Source: DTKD01 sp964494345 (GTDB lineage: Bacteria; Armatimonadota; UBA5829). Taken from it: a stretch of DNA of 64,000 nucleotides. Below are positions 17,155 through 26,253 of the stretch, in pieces (within the stretch, counting starts at the first letter, position 1; the number at the start of each line of letters is the position of its first letter). A program made the position numbers and the translations under genes. Where the stretch lies: NCBI GenBank assembly GCA_964494345.1, contig CAZBSI010000013.1:1-64000 (forward strand). The letters run 5' to 3'. Under the pieces are notes generated by a model that searched no databases, had not been told where the DNA came from, and saw only the letters and a list, made by a program, of their open reading frames with translations.

Positions 17155-17333
17155 GGTCTTAAAAAAGACCGCATAATCCTATTTTTGTGCTCGAATCCCC
17201 CCTTTACAACAGAATCGGCTTAACTCGATAGCGTACGTCAATTGTCAATGTACACTAATTTTTGGCATTGTCAAGCTCACGACTCTGCGCGAACCTCACG
17301 CTTAAGATCAAATCGCAATACATCCGCGCGACC
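17155..17333 (-). promoter_or_regulatory. CRISPR leader with promoter
   Basis: 179 bases between the cas2 stop and the first repeat, AT-rich, no ORF. Minus strand: TTGACA (17274-17269), 16-base spacer, TACATT (17252-17247), a plausible promoter for the pre-crRNA. Directly against the first repeat is an inverted repeat (17155-17170, GGTCTT and AAGACC around AAAA) at the place where leader-anchoring sequences for Cas1-Cas2 usually lie. The promoter is seen in sequence; the anchoring role is inferred. Confidence 0.65.
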
Positions 17334-17633
17334 TCACACCACTAACAAATCCTCTTGGAAATCCACATACCTGTCCAAGCCATAAGTTTCGATATAATCG
17401 TCCCGAAGGCCCCTGAGATGATAGATCCTCAAGCTATCCTCTTCCGGATTGATTATACTAGTCAGCTTCGAGCGCAGCCGTTCCATATCCATCTCATTCA
17501 CGGAACACTCAAACACCGAATATTGCACCCTCTGGCCGAAGTTTTTGCAAACCTTTGCCACTCGCCGCAACCTCTTGCGTCCCTCTTTGTCCTCAGTGTT
17601 GACATCATAACTCACCAAAAGGTCTTTGCGCAT
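17334..17633 (-). CDS. cas2: CRISPR-associated endoribonuclease Cas2
   Basis: 99 residues, normal for Cas2. The N-terminal strand LLVSYDVNTEDKEG carries the conserved aspartate (YDV), followed by a basic helix (RKRLRRVAKVC) and the ferredoxin-like pattern with the FECSVNEMD segment. Cas2 dimers bridge two Cas1 dimers in the spacer integrase. Begins 3 bases after the cas1 stop and is the last cas gene; the leader and array follow on the same strand. Standard, no anomaly. Confidence 0.97.
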   Translation of the reverse strand: MRKDLLVSYDVNTEDKEGRKRLRRVAKVCKNFGQRVQYSVFECSVNEMDMERLRSKLTSIINPEEDSLRIYHLRGLRDDYIETYGLDRYVDFQEDLLVV

Positions 17634-17636
17634 ATC

Positions 17637-18671
17637 TCACCTCGGATAGTATGGAAAATAGTCTCGCAGATCACCTCTCAAATGCCGAGCCAGTATTCGC
17701 GCCTGCAAGTGAGGTACCAGTCCCAAAGGAGTCTTTGTTTTCAACATTGGATGGTTCACCTCCTGCTGCTTGCGTTTCTGATACGCAACAAGCACGATCT
17801 TACGCCCATCCTCGTTGAGCATCACCGATTCGCCTTTGCGCACGTCAAAATGCTCCGGTTTGATCTGCTGTCTGTTGATCAGATTTAACGCTAATCTATC
17901 GACCATAACAGGTCGAAACTCCTCCATCAAATCCAGCCCAAGTGCGGGCTTCCCCGAACGCAGGGCATGCAAATAACCAAACTGGGGATCCAATCCGGTT
18001 CCTTCCGCTGCTCCAAGGCAGTCATTCAGCAAAATCGCATAGAGAAAAGAAAGCAAGGCGTTAACCCGGTCTTTCGGCGGCCTGCGATTGCGAACCACGA
18101 ATTTGAAGTCCGTGCGCTGCGCTCGGATCATAGAATCGAATACAGAGAAATAATCTGCGCTGGCAATACCCTCAAAGCCTCGTATCTGATCGACATCTTT
18201 GGCTTCTTTAAGTTCTCCGAGGTGTATGCCCAACCACCGCGCCGCCTCGCCAAGCGCTGATTTCTTTTCTTCCGATCCGGCTTCTCGTGCTGCGCGCAAC
18301 AGCACAGAGCGCTGGTTATGTATCTTGCCTGCCACCATAGACCTGGCGATATCAGCTCCTCGTTTGCGGTCGACATAGGCGGCGTATTGCTGTTCTCTGA
18401 GCAACACATTTCCGCTTATCGGCCCGACAACTCGTGCAAGGAATCGACCGTTCATGCTGAGAAATGAGATTGTCCTGCCTTCTGATGCGCACTTGTGCAT
18501 CAAATGAGGACTCATCATAACATTGCCGAACGTTACGATTCCTCCAAGATGATGAAGCGGAGCCTGCAATATCAGTTGATTGTCGGCCTCGACCCGAGCC
18601 GTCTCGCCCTCAAGACGAACATAAGCGCCCTGAGTCATCACAAACAGAGTATTCAGCAGTTCCCGGCTCAT
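17637..18671 (-). CDS. cas1: CRISPR-associated endonuclease/integrase Cas1
   Basis: 344 residues, type I-C Cas1 length. The N-terminal beta-sandwich ends near residue 90; the helical catalytic domain has the glutamate in FEGIASADYF (about 169), the histidine in GYLHALRSGKPALG and the aspartate in LDLMEEFRPVMVDR, the three metal ligands. Start overlaps the cas4 stop by 4 bases. It catalyses spacer integration at the leader end together with Cas2; Cas4 trims and selects the PAM end. Complete and apparently intact. Confidence 0.97.
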   Translation of the reverse strand: MSRELLNTLFVMTQGAYVRLEGETARVEADNQLILQAPLHHLGGIVTFGNVMMSPHLMHKCASEGRTISFLSMNGRFLARVVGPISGNVLLREQQYAAYVDRKRGADIARSMVAGKIHNQRSVLLRAAREAGSEEKKSALGEAARWLGIHLGELKEAKDVDQIRGFEGIASADYFSVFDSMIRAQRTDFKFVVRNRRPPKDRVNALLSFLYAILLNDCLGAAEGTGLDPQFGYLHALRSGKPALGLDLMEEFRPVMVDRLALNLINRQQIKPEHFDVRKGESVMLNEDGRKIVLVAYQKRKQQEVNHPMLKTKTPLGLVPHLQARILARHLRGDLRDYFPYYPR

Positions 18672-19315
18672 TCCAACACCTCCATATCGACAGGTGAAAA
18701 CAGGAATCTTTCAGCTTTCACATTGGACAAATTGCTGACTCCATGAGGAAGACATATAGCGACCAGAGAACAGTTTGGGCATCGAGCGTCATTGACTGGA
18801 GGCGGAAGCTCATCTGTCGCTAACAGTGCGCGAACAGCCTGGGCCGCATTTAATGTCTGAACCCGCAAATCATCGGCGATTTCTACTTCTCGTCTAGCCT
18901 TGGATGAACTGGAGTAGATAGCGCCATAAGGGATTTTTACATCGAACATTTCCTCCAGACAAATTGCCTGAGCACACAATTGAAGTTTATCCGGCATGCT
19001 TTTACGTTTGGGACCACGCTTGTACTCAACGGGATAAATCGAGCCATCAGCGTGGAACTCCACCACATCCGCTATGCCGTAGAGGCCATAGCGTTCAGAC
19101 CAGACGGGCAGCGCTCTTTCTTCGACGATACCACCTGAGATCTTTTCAGTTGGCTCGTCGGCGCGTACGTGCGCCAACGAGCCTTGCAGCGTGAAGATGT
19201 TGTCTTCGAACAGGTTGTCGATGTGGATGAGTGCACATCTTCGAAGGCAATAGCCGTATTGCGCTATTGCCGACAGCATAACAAACTGATTCTCAGCAAA
19301 CTCTTCCGCGTTCAT
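18668..19315 (-). CDS. cas4: CRISPR-associated exonuclease Cas4
   Basis: 215 residues. Iron-sulfur cysteines: C23 and C27 in the N-terminal YGYCLRRC and a C-terminal cluster RCPNCSLVAIC. RecB-like nuclease core: GIADVVEF followed by PVEYKRG, i.e. the D and ExK motifs of PD-(D/E)XK. Located between cas7 and cas1, the standard type I-C order; it processes prespacer ends and fixes PAM orientation. Starts 3 bases after the cas7 stop. Confidence 0.96.
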   Translation of the reverse strand: MNAEEFAENQFVMLSAIAQYGYCLRRCALIHIDNLFEDNIFTLQGSLAHVRADEPTEKISGGIVEERALPVWSERYGLYGIADVVEFHADGSIYPVEYKRGPKRKSMPDKLQLCAQAICLEEMFDVKIPYGAIYSSSSKARREVEIADDLRVQTLNAAQAVRALLATDELPPPVNDARCPNCSLVAICLPHGVSNLSNVKAERFLFSPVDMEVLE

Positions 19316-19318
19316 CTT

Positions 19319-20281
19319 CTACCTCTCGATCACTTCAACGCCGGCAGGCAGGCGACCCATATGAACAGTGATGGTGTAGTCAGAGTAGCGCCGAGGAGAT
19401 TGCCCTTCAGGAATGTTGGACGTCACCTCCACTATTTTCCCGAGATCGAGTAACTCATGTGCTGGCGCGCAGCCCAGCATGGCCTGTCGTTTTCGCTGCT
19501 CAGGGTCGAAATCGACGCCTGTGTGCTTGAATATAACCAGCTTACGAGCGCTCATAAGCCCCTTGCTGGCAGAACGATCGTGGTCATACATGTTCAAAAG
19601 CGCTTCCCAAAACAGCTCAAGATCACCTTCTGAGAAACCAGTGCCTCTCAAGTAGTCATCCCGCTGAGCCAAATGTGCGCTGATGAAGCCCTTCGCGACG
19701 TACAAACCGTAGGGTATGAGAGATTTTCGTCCTATCGTTCGGAGTTTGTCTTCGTCTTGCTCCGCCTCCCACTTCTTATATTCCGCTACCCCACCCTTCA
19801 CGTCCTCAGATACCGCCATTCGTGTGATAGCGAAATCGAGAGGCAAAACCGGGTCCAGAGAGCGCGCAAAAGTGAACTGCACGGGGCCGCGAACTTGTCC
19901 TGCGTTGGAACCAGTGCTCATTACTGCACCAAAGCATCGAACATCATAGAAGTTGTCGCACATCCACTCCCGCTTCTTATCCACTGCGCCCCTGGTCTTC
20001 TGCTGTTTCTCCTCCGCGGGATTGGCCTCTTGAGCCATCATAATCTTCGTATTGAGATTGGTGGCGTGTTCAACGAATATGGCATTTGGGACTTTATTGC
20101 CACGCGCTATCTGCACATAGTTTCGCACTCGGCGCTTGAGGGCTACGTCGGAGACCAGCCCGTGCATATCTTCGGGATCAATCCTTGGAGCGTTAGCCGC
20201 ATCAGGATCGCCATTAGGATTGCCATTTTCGCAATCGAAGAAGTAGAGAAACTCGTAGCGGTTCGATATTGGATTATTCAT
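19319..20281 (-). CDS. cas7: Cas7 (Csd2), type I-C Cascade backbone
   Basis: About 320 residues. I place the start at ATG 20281 rather than upstream, because it overlaps the cas8c stop (ATGAATAA) and is preceded by GAGGAGG at 9 bases. The diagnostic FDCENGNPNGDPDAAN segment of Csd2/Cas7c lies near the N-terminus. An RRM-fold backbone protein that polymerises along crRNA. The C-terminus (RYSDYTITVHMGRLP) is also family-typical. Intact. Confidence 0.95.
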   Translation of the reverse strand: MNNPISNRYEFLYFFDCENGNPNGDPDAANAPRIDPEDMHGLVSDVALKRRVRNYVQIARGNKVPNAIFVEHATNLNTKIMMAQEANPAEEKQQKTRGAVDKKREWMCDNFYDVRCFGAVMSTGSNAGQVRGPVQFTFARSLDPVLPLDFAITRMAVSEDVKGGVAEYKKWEAEQDEDKLRTIGRKSLIPYGLYVAKGFISAHLAQRDDYLRGTGFSEGDLELFWEALLNMYDHDRSASKGLMSARKLVIFKHTGVDFDPEQRKRQAMLGCAPAHELLDLGKIVEVTSNIPEGQSPRRYSDYTITVHMGRLPAGVEVIER

Positions 20282-22163
20282 CTGTAGAATCCTCCTCATC
20301 AGTTATGATTTCAATATCTCGCTCTGAAAGCCCGGCATCTGTTTCCGGTTTTCTGGCGTTGTCGAAAGCGATCTGTTGATAGTAACCCAGTGCAAAGAGG
20401 CTTTGTTCTTCGAGGTTGAGAGTTTTAGGCATAGCATCTTTGAGCTTGCCGTAGATATCAGCCACGCGATTGGTATACCAGTTGCCTAATCCCGGGCCGT
20501 ACTTCGCGCTAATCTTTGCGATGTGATGATTGCTCAACGTGATCAACCTGGGAAACACCATCGCAGGAGTAGAGCTTGCGGCGCCGTAGAAACGCTGTAT
20601 TACGTTAGCCCCGACGTTGCCCAAGGCTACCCATTGGATTCTCCTCAGGATAGCCATTAGCCGTCCGCATTGATAGGCAATGCCTGGGTGATTTTCATTG
20701 AGATAAGGTGTCATTGCGCATGTTCCTCCGTTCTTTCTGATGTGATAGACTTTCAAAAGCGCCATTCTCGCATGGATAAGCGAGATTAAATTCGCTCGAT
20801 CTCTTGCCTTTGGATCCGAAGCGTCCTCGTGTTTGCCGGTCTGAATGAACCGGCTATTGAGTGACACTATTTTGGCGAGAGCGCTGTAGGGAATGGGCGC
20901 GTTTTTTTGCAACGATGCGCGCCAAAGTTGGCGGGCCTGGGGCTGGATTGGACGTGTCCAGTCGAGGTACTTCTGTTCTCTGCCCCTGGGTAGGAGTAGA
21001 GATGTGGCCAAGCGTTCTATGCCAGGGTCTTTGGCAGGGCGGGAGCCATACAGGTGGACTATTTGCAGGTCGCTGAACCATTGGTATATGTTTTCGACCA
21101 AGTCTTCGAAACGTCCGTCCATCCAGTCCCGGACCATCACTCTTCCTGACGCTCCGGATACACTGAGCGCATAATACAGCCCGCCTGCTAAATCGGGACG
21201 CTCCCCCTTGCGAATTGAGGTTAAAAGCTTGCGTGCGCTTTCAACCGCCGTGGCTTCATCCTGTTTTTCTTGTTTATGAGCGGATGGGTTCTTCAACCAA
21301 TCTAGTACATTGTCTTCCTGCGGAACAGGTTTGTTGTACCAATGTAACATTTTAGCGCCGGCTATCGGCTGGTCGCTGTTTTCGATCAGTCTGTTGAGAG
21401 CAGATCTGTAGGCAGACGCCGCCGTACTAGAAATTGCACAATTAGCAGATTGATCGAAGCCAAAGGAGGTAAAAGCTTCCTTGTCGAAGCAGATCATCGC
21501 TTCACCAGTGGAGAGACCTCCGACATTGCTGAGGCCGAGAATCTTGGGATGCGTAGATAGCGGTTCCGCCATTTCACCAGTGATGAAACAGCGCATCAAT
21601 ACAGCTTCATCATTTTGGGGCTTGCCTAAACCAACTCGAAAACTGCGCCACCAGTCGTGCCAATCTGACGATTCGACAGGGAAAGCAGAGCCGATGGATA
21701 TTGTAACTTTGTCGCCCAACCTGGCTTGTTTATTCAGATCGTTGTGAATTCGATCGAATGCTACTACCTCTTCTAAAGAATCAGATACATATCCTAGTTG
21801 AGGCATTGCAGAGGCGGCATCGCGCAGCAGATTTACAAAATATCCTCGCTTGGCTTCAATCTTCTCTTTGTTGGCGGCCTCATCGTCGTCGTTTTTGAAA
21901 ATCAAGCCGATTACTTGAGCAGTTTCGATAAGAAAGTGGCTACGATATTCGGAACCGCCCACCAGTTCAGATTGTTGTAAATCCGGGCAGGTTGAAAACT
22001 CCCTACCTCGATTACCTTTGCTGCCTGTGTCGCCAAGTTCCAGCAAGTTAAGATACCGACCGGCCTGATCGAAGCACAACGCCCACTTCACTGTCTTAGG
22101 TACGAATCCCGGCTCGGCTGTTAGTTTGTGATCGCGAGCATATCTTACTAGATTGCTTAGCAC
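20274..22163 (-). CDS. cas8c: Cas8c (Csd1), type I-C large subunit
   Basis: 629 residues, within the usual 580-640 of Csd1. It starts inside the cas5 end (7-base overlap) and opens with MLSNLVRYARDHKL, like Csd1 proteins. Segments such as RCFITGEMAEPLSTHPKI and LGLSNVGGLSTGEAMICFD are typical of the family. Recognises the PAM and provides, through an internal start in known I-C systems, the small subunit Cas11c. A candidate internal start region was not resolved here. Confidence 0.94.
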   Translation of the reverse strand: MLSNLVRYARDHKLTAEPGFVPKTVKWALCFDQAGRYLNLLELGDTGSKGNRGREFSTCPDLQQSELVGGSEYRSHFLIETAQVIGLIFKNDDDEAANKEKIEAKRGYFVNLLRDAASAMPQLGYVSDSLEEVVAFDRIHNDLNKQARLGDKVTISIGSAFPVESSDWHDWWRSFRVGLGKPQNDEAVLMRCFITGEMAEPLSTHPKILGLSNVGGLSTGEAMICFDKEAFTSFGFDQSANCAISSTAASAYRSALNRLIENSDQPIAGAKMLHWYNKPVPQEDNVLDWLKNPSAHKQEKQDEATAVESARKLLTSIRKGERPDLAGGLYYALSVSGASGRVMVRDWMDGRFEDLVENIYQWFSDLQIVHLYGSRPAKDPGIERLATSLLLPRGREQKYLDWTRPIQPQARQLWRASLQKNAPIPYSALAKIVSLNSRFIQTGKHEDASDPKARDRANLISLIHARMALLKVYHIRKNGGTCAMTPYLNENHPGIAYQCGRLMAILRRIQWVALGNVGANVIQRFYGAASSTPAMVFPRLITLSNHHIAKISAKYGPGLGNWYTNRVADIYGKLKDAMPKTLNLEEQSLFALGYYQQIAFDNARKPETDAGLSERDIEIITDEEDSTDE

Positions 22164-22897
22164 GGGTGCGCCTCCTCTCCGGGCTTGAGCACTGCATCAG
22201 AGTAGTAGTGCGGAACCTGGAGTACTCCTCCTAGTATTGTTGCATCGAACAAACTGACTGAAGGTGCATCTGTCGAAGCGCCTGTTCTTGAAAGATCAAA
22301 CACGTCATAGAGCATCAACCCAATGTCCAGGTTAACATCTGCCGGGGACGACATCTGCTCAGTTTGTTCAACATAGCGAAAGAACGCAGCGAATTCTCGG
22401 CAGCCCAAATATGGCTGATAGATGCATTGACCTGACCTGGCTCGACGCTTAAATTGAGGCTCAATTTGGTTAAGCGCCTCCTGTCCTCCGCTTCTGGGCT
22501 CTGCATGCGCGTAGATTCGATAAGCGACATTTTTTAGAGCCATTGTCTGTCGCTGGGTACGTCCTTTTTGATCTGTGCCCAGCAAATCTTTGCCACCATC
22601 AGCAAATATGGGGTCAGGCTCGAAAGTTTCCTTCATCCATTTTGCTACCGATGCAGAGCTGATTTTGTCCTTGACTTCGTTTCTACGAAGTGCGATGTAG
22701 CGCGGTGGCTTGAGCAATTCAATTTTTTCCACTTGCCAGTAGAAATCCATGGTTTTCTTCCAGTAGATGGCATCGAAGATTGCTCGCGCCGCCGATGGGG
22801 TGATGACCGGATAACTGAATCTTTCGACTTTCATTTCCGGTCGCGAGAAACACGCAAAGTCACCCCAGACTTCCAGTGTTTGTGTTCTTGGCTGCAT
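22157..22897 (-). CDS. cas5: Cas5 (type I-C), pre-crRNA endoribonuclease
   Basis: 246 residues. The start has AGGAGG 6 bases upstream. N-terminal RRM strand TLEVWGDFACFSRPEMKVERFSY and the segment TPSAARAIFDAIYWK are hallmarks of Cas5d. In type I-C, which lacks Cas6, this protein cleaves pre-crRNA at the base of the repeat hairpin. It is the first gene behind its own promoter (22988-23016). Overlaps cas8c. Confidence 0.95.
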   Translation of the reverse strand: MQPRTQTLEVWGDFACFSRPEMKVERFSYPVITPSAARAIFDAIYWKKTMDFYWQVEKIELLKPPRYIALRRNEVKDKISSASVAKWMKETFEPDPIFADGGKDLLGTDQKGRTQRQTMALKNVAYRIYAHAEPRSGGQEALNQIEPQFKRRARSGQCIYQPYLGCREFAAFFRYVEQTEQMSSPADVNLDIGLMLYDVFDLSRTGASTDAPSVSLFDATILGGVLQVPHYYSDAVLKPGEEAHPC

Positions 22898-22987
22898 ATT
22901 GCCTCCTTTCTGTTTTCACATAAGATTAATTCTATTTCAATCCACAGTAGTTACATCAGATTGATACTGACGTCTTACTGCCAGAGC

Positions 22988-23016
22988 ATCGTAGCATGCA
23001 AGCAAAACCTTGTCAA
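22988..23016 (-). promoter_or_regulatory. Promoter of cas5-cas8c-cas7-cas4-cas1-cas2
   Basis: Minus strand TTGACA (23016-23011), 17-base spacer, TACGAT (22993-22988), about 90 bases before cas5. The 153-base gap after cas3 holds nothing else. It suggests the Cascade/adaptation genes are transcribed separately from cas3. Confidence 0.65.
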
Positions 23017-23050
23017 TAGGTATTATGAAAAACAATTTGATATATGTTTG

Positions 23051-25309
23051 CTATCCGTACCATGATGCATGGCTTTGCGGTACTATCAGCCCCAGTTTGT
23101 CATCATAGTCTTCTGGTGCACAGTAGATATACCAGTCTGTTTGCTCACGGTCGTGTTTCGCCATAATACGATCGAGCCTTTCCCAGATGACGCTTTGATT
23201 CGGAGGGTTGTGAATTGAGATAGTCAGTGGCCGGGCCCGTTTTATCCAGTCGGCAGTCAAACCTGTGAGACGCACTTCATCGGCCAAAGATTGATAGGTG
23301 TCTATCATGGGCCCGTATGGCACAAGAATGTTCAAGGTGTTCTCTTTTATCAACCGGTAAAGTGAGGCAACTTTTTCAAAGTCTTGAATCTCCACTGCGT
23401 CTGCTAACTTGCGAGCTAATTCATTTTGATGCGGAGCGGCAAGCGCATACAGACGCTGATAGTATTCTGCGTAAAGGTCAACGTCGTGTATATCCATTTG
23501 GCTCGCGCTCCTGTCGCGAAGAAGCTGTTTTGTGATACTAGCTGCTTGCTCATAGCTTCCATCCGGATATTGCTCGTCTACCGGAATAAATACCTTTACA
23601 TTGCCATTTGTATTTCCATTCCGATTACAACGGCCAGCGGCTTGAGCAATAGATGTAAGGTCTGCAAACGCACGGTAGACATAAGGGAAATCCAAATCTA
23701 CGCCAGCTTCGATGCATTGGGTGCTGACCATTTTACATGGTTTGCTATCAGCCAGCAGTTGTCTTACATCAGAGATTGTCTGCGTACGGTGGGCAGGACA
23801 CATAGCAGTTGACAAATGATAAATGCCTTCACTCTCTGCTCCCTTAATTGTTTCAAATAACTCTCGAGCATGTCTCTTGAGGTTGACTATGCACAGGACC
23901 GATTTGAGTTCTGTGATCTCTGAAGCGACATCATCCCAAGATAAATGACGATCCAAGCTGGGCCATTCCACGCAAGTACGGCGATTAGCAGTAAAATAAT
24001 CCTGGTGTTCGGATATGATCTCGGTGGGTTCCCATCCAGTGGACTTATCATCCAGTTGTTTGACCTCGTCCTGGATATGAGTGAACGCTGGTTGCGTAGC
24101 TGTAGAAAAGACTATCGATGTGCCATAGCGCTTTGAAAGATGAGATAGTGCAGCCAAAGTAGCAACCACCAAAGAGTTCGGGAGAGTCTGTACCTCATCA
24201 AACAGGATAATACTCTGCGCCAACCTGTGCAGTTTACGGCAAGCGGATGGAGTATTTGAAAATAGGGACTCAAGCAGTTGAACACTTGTTGTTATTACAA
24301 TAGGCGCATCCCAGTTCTCCGCGAGCAGTCTTTGCCCATAATCATTTTCTGACGGCACTCGGTTCTGACGCGTGCTCGCTTCTGCAAGGCTATGGTGTTC
24401 GATAATATAGTGTGGGCCGAACAAAGGCTCTAATATGTTTCGGTATTCCAGAGCTGTCTGCTCGATAATGCTAAGAAATGGTATGACGAATACTATTCGC
24501 CGAAGTTTGTTTCTTATAGCATGACGAAGGGCAAACGCCAACATCGAGAGGGTCTTGCCTGATCCTGTAGGGGCCGTTAATGTCCACAAACCCACATCAT
24601 TTTGCGCAGCCTCAACGCATGCGTTGTATATATTGTCACGCATGTTGTTAATGTTCGCCGAGGCTTTGGATTCCAACCGCAGCCTATTCATATGACTGGT
24701 GAGAGCTTCGTATGCAACAACAGGATTTAAATGCAGCCCGACTGGCCGAGATGTGGAATCAAAGTGTTTTTGCGTATCGAGATAATCAGCATCTACCAAT
24801 GTAGAAAAAAGCATGCGAACGTCAAACATAGCTGATAATATCGTGTCACAGTGTGACAGACAAGGATTGATGACTTCAGGGAGAGTGAGTGAATCGCTTT
24901 GCATTTTTTCCAAAATCGCGGCAGTGTTTTTTTCAGTGAGCCTTAAACCCAATGGGTGTCGCTCTGTAAGCTGGTCGAGGTCAAGTTTTTTAAGTGCTTC
25001 TATATTTGATTGTTGTAGCCCCGTATGATGTCCTTGAATGGCAAGTGCTGCTGCAATCAATTTGTGATCAAACAGCGCGATATGCGCCCCGGGCGACCAG
25101 TGATCCAATCCCCTTTCCAGACCTTTCAGCCGCTGCTGAAATAGGTATGAATACTTTCCTGCATCGTGGAGCAATCCAGCCACCCTGGCTTCCTCTTCCA
25201 TTGCAAACGGCTGAGCGAAAGCTGCTGCAGCATTAGCTACCCGGCTAAGATGTTCTGCTTGAGATTGCATACTGCCGGACGCACCTACGCTGTGGGCAAA
25301 ATAGCGCAT
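23051..25309 (-). CDS. cas3: CRISPR-associated helicase/nuclease Cas3
   Basis: 752 residues from ATG 25309, chosen because AGGAGG lies 8 bases upstream; the frame extends 8 codons further without a better signal. N-terminal HD nuclease: LLHDAGKYSYLF (HD) and IQGHHTGL. Superfamily 2 helicase: Walker A TAPTGSGKTLSML, DExH-like LFDEVQTLPN, motif III FSTATQPAF, motif V TQCIEAGVDLDFP and motif VI QAAGRCNRNG. Degrades target DNA after Cascade recruitment. A candidate extended -10 element (TGATATACT, 25363-25355) precedes it. Confidence 0.97.
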   Translation of the reverse strand: MRYFAHSVGASGSMQSQAEHLSRVANAAAAFAQPFAMEEEARVAGLLHDAGKYSYLFQQRLKGLERGLDHWSPGAHIALFDHKLIAAALAIQGHHTGLQQSNIEALKKLDLDQLTERHPLGLRLTEKNTAAILEKMQSDSLTLPEVINPCLSHCDTILSAMFDVRMLFSTLVDADYLDTQKHFDSTSRPVGLHLNPVVAYEALTSHMNRLRLESKASANINNMRDNIYNACVEAAQNDVGLWTLTAPTGSGKTLSMLAFALRHAIRNKLRRIVFVIPFLSIIEQTALEYRNILEPLFGPHYIIEHHSLAEASTRQNRVPSENDYGQRLLAENWDAPIVITTSVQLLESLFSNTPSACRKLHRLAQSIILFDEVQTLPNSLVVATLAALSHLSKRYGTSIVFSTATQPAFTHIQDEVKQLDDKSTGWEPTEIISEHQDYFTANRRTCVEWPSLDRHLSWDDVASEITELKSVLCIVNLKRHARELFETIKGAESEGIYHLSTAMCPAHRTQTISDVRQLLADSKPCKMVSTQCIEAGVDLDFPYVYRAFADLTSIAQAAGRCNRNGNTNGNVKVFIPVDEQYPDGSYEQAASITKQLLRDRSASQMDIHDVDLYAEYYQRLYALAAPHQNELARKLADAVEIQDFEKVASLYRLIKENTLNILVPYGPMIDTYQSLADEVRLTGLTADWIKRARPLTISIHNPPNQSVIWERLDRIMAKHDREQTDWYIYCAPEDYDDKLGLIVPQSHASWYG

Positions 25310-26253
25310 TAAAACACCTCCTTGTATGGACATTATTTAACAGCATTCGACAGGAGTATATCACACGACGCTGTCAGATTCTGTCAATGGGACGATAATG
25401 ATCAGATAAGGTTTTTCGAAGATCCCCGGCAGTAAGTTCGTTTTTTTGCTTGAGTGTTTTATCCGTTGGGGTATAAGGCCAGTGCGCGCTTCGCGTGCCG
25501 CTTTACACCCCTACCCCTGCCTATGCTTGATCACTTCTGCCCAGCGGCCGCAGACAGCACAGAGCAATGCATTTAAGCGCTTACTGATTCGAAATGCAGG
25601 ATACAGTGAAATATTAACCCTATCCAAGGTATTACTGCTGCTCGCGACATTCAGCTGCTGGTGGGCTGAACACCGGACCGACTGACTTGCTCAGCCAAGG
25701 ACTTCCAATGGGTCTTCTAGACAGGCTGCATAGAAACACGTTTGGCCAGTAACTTATAGAGCGCTTTGTCGATCGACTCGATCAGATATGTGTGAAGACC
25801 TGTGCTGCGATCAACGGAGGTGATCCGCATTATCTGGCGGATCTGCGTGTCTTGCAGCCATAAAATGATGAGATGCTGGTGTATCACTCAAGACGTATCT
25901 GGTTTACAAACAGGATCGTGGATTCTACTCGACAGATACTGAGCGCTGGAAGCATTTTTCGGCGTGGAAACACCATCGCATTCCTTAAAAGTATCTGCTC
26001 GCGCCACGACGTGGAGACGATGAAGAAACGCCTGTAATGGAGTATAATGAGCAGCGAACGCACTCCCGCAAGTACTGCTTCGGGGAGACTCTCCTGCCAC
26101 GAAGTGATTCCCTGCACTTGGCAAGAGAAAAAGACTTGAGTCCCCTTGCAACACAAATGGCCGCGTCCTAGTGTGAGAGAACTCGCCACTGTCAGATTAA
26201 TTCTTGACAAGTACAAGTTATTGTGGGGCACACTCCAAGAGAGTCCCTCCTGA
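25310..26253. other. Non-coding/decayed gap between cas3 and the AIPR gene
   Basis: 944 bases. Contents: the likely cas3 promoter (25355-25363), one copy of a 66-bp flanking repeat (25477-25542), and a short minus-strand frame at 25717-25887 (56 codons, GTG start, including LIESIDKALYKLLAKR) that could be the tail of a lost gene. Other frames do not look coding. The right part (25890-26240) shows nothing I can support. Consistent with a junction between two inserted blocks. Confidence 0.5.
25477..25542 (+). repeat. 66-bp flanking direct repeat, left copy
   Basis: Aligns without gaps to 36631-36696 in the same orientation: 50 of 66 bases identical by my count. The most conserved part is the hairpin core GCGCGCTTCGCG plus the blocks TACCC/CACCC and ATCACTTC. 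The pair brackets the whole MORC-type restriction cassette. Could be the ends of an insertion event or two members of a dispersed intergenic hairpin family. Confidence 0.6.

Noticed and set aside
13160..17223. Many open frames across the CRISPR array repeating motifs such as FQSSPAPKGRCN
   Set aside because: They are translations of the 37-bp repeat in all frames; no coding constraint.
25446..25685. A 79-codon plus-strand frame beyond cas3
   Set aside because: Non-protein-like composition, overlaps the flanking repeat, no ribosome site.
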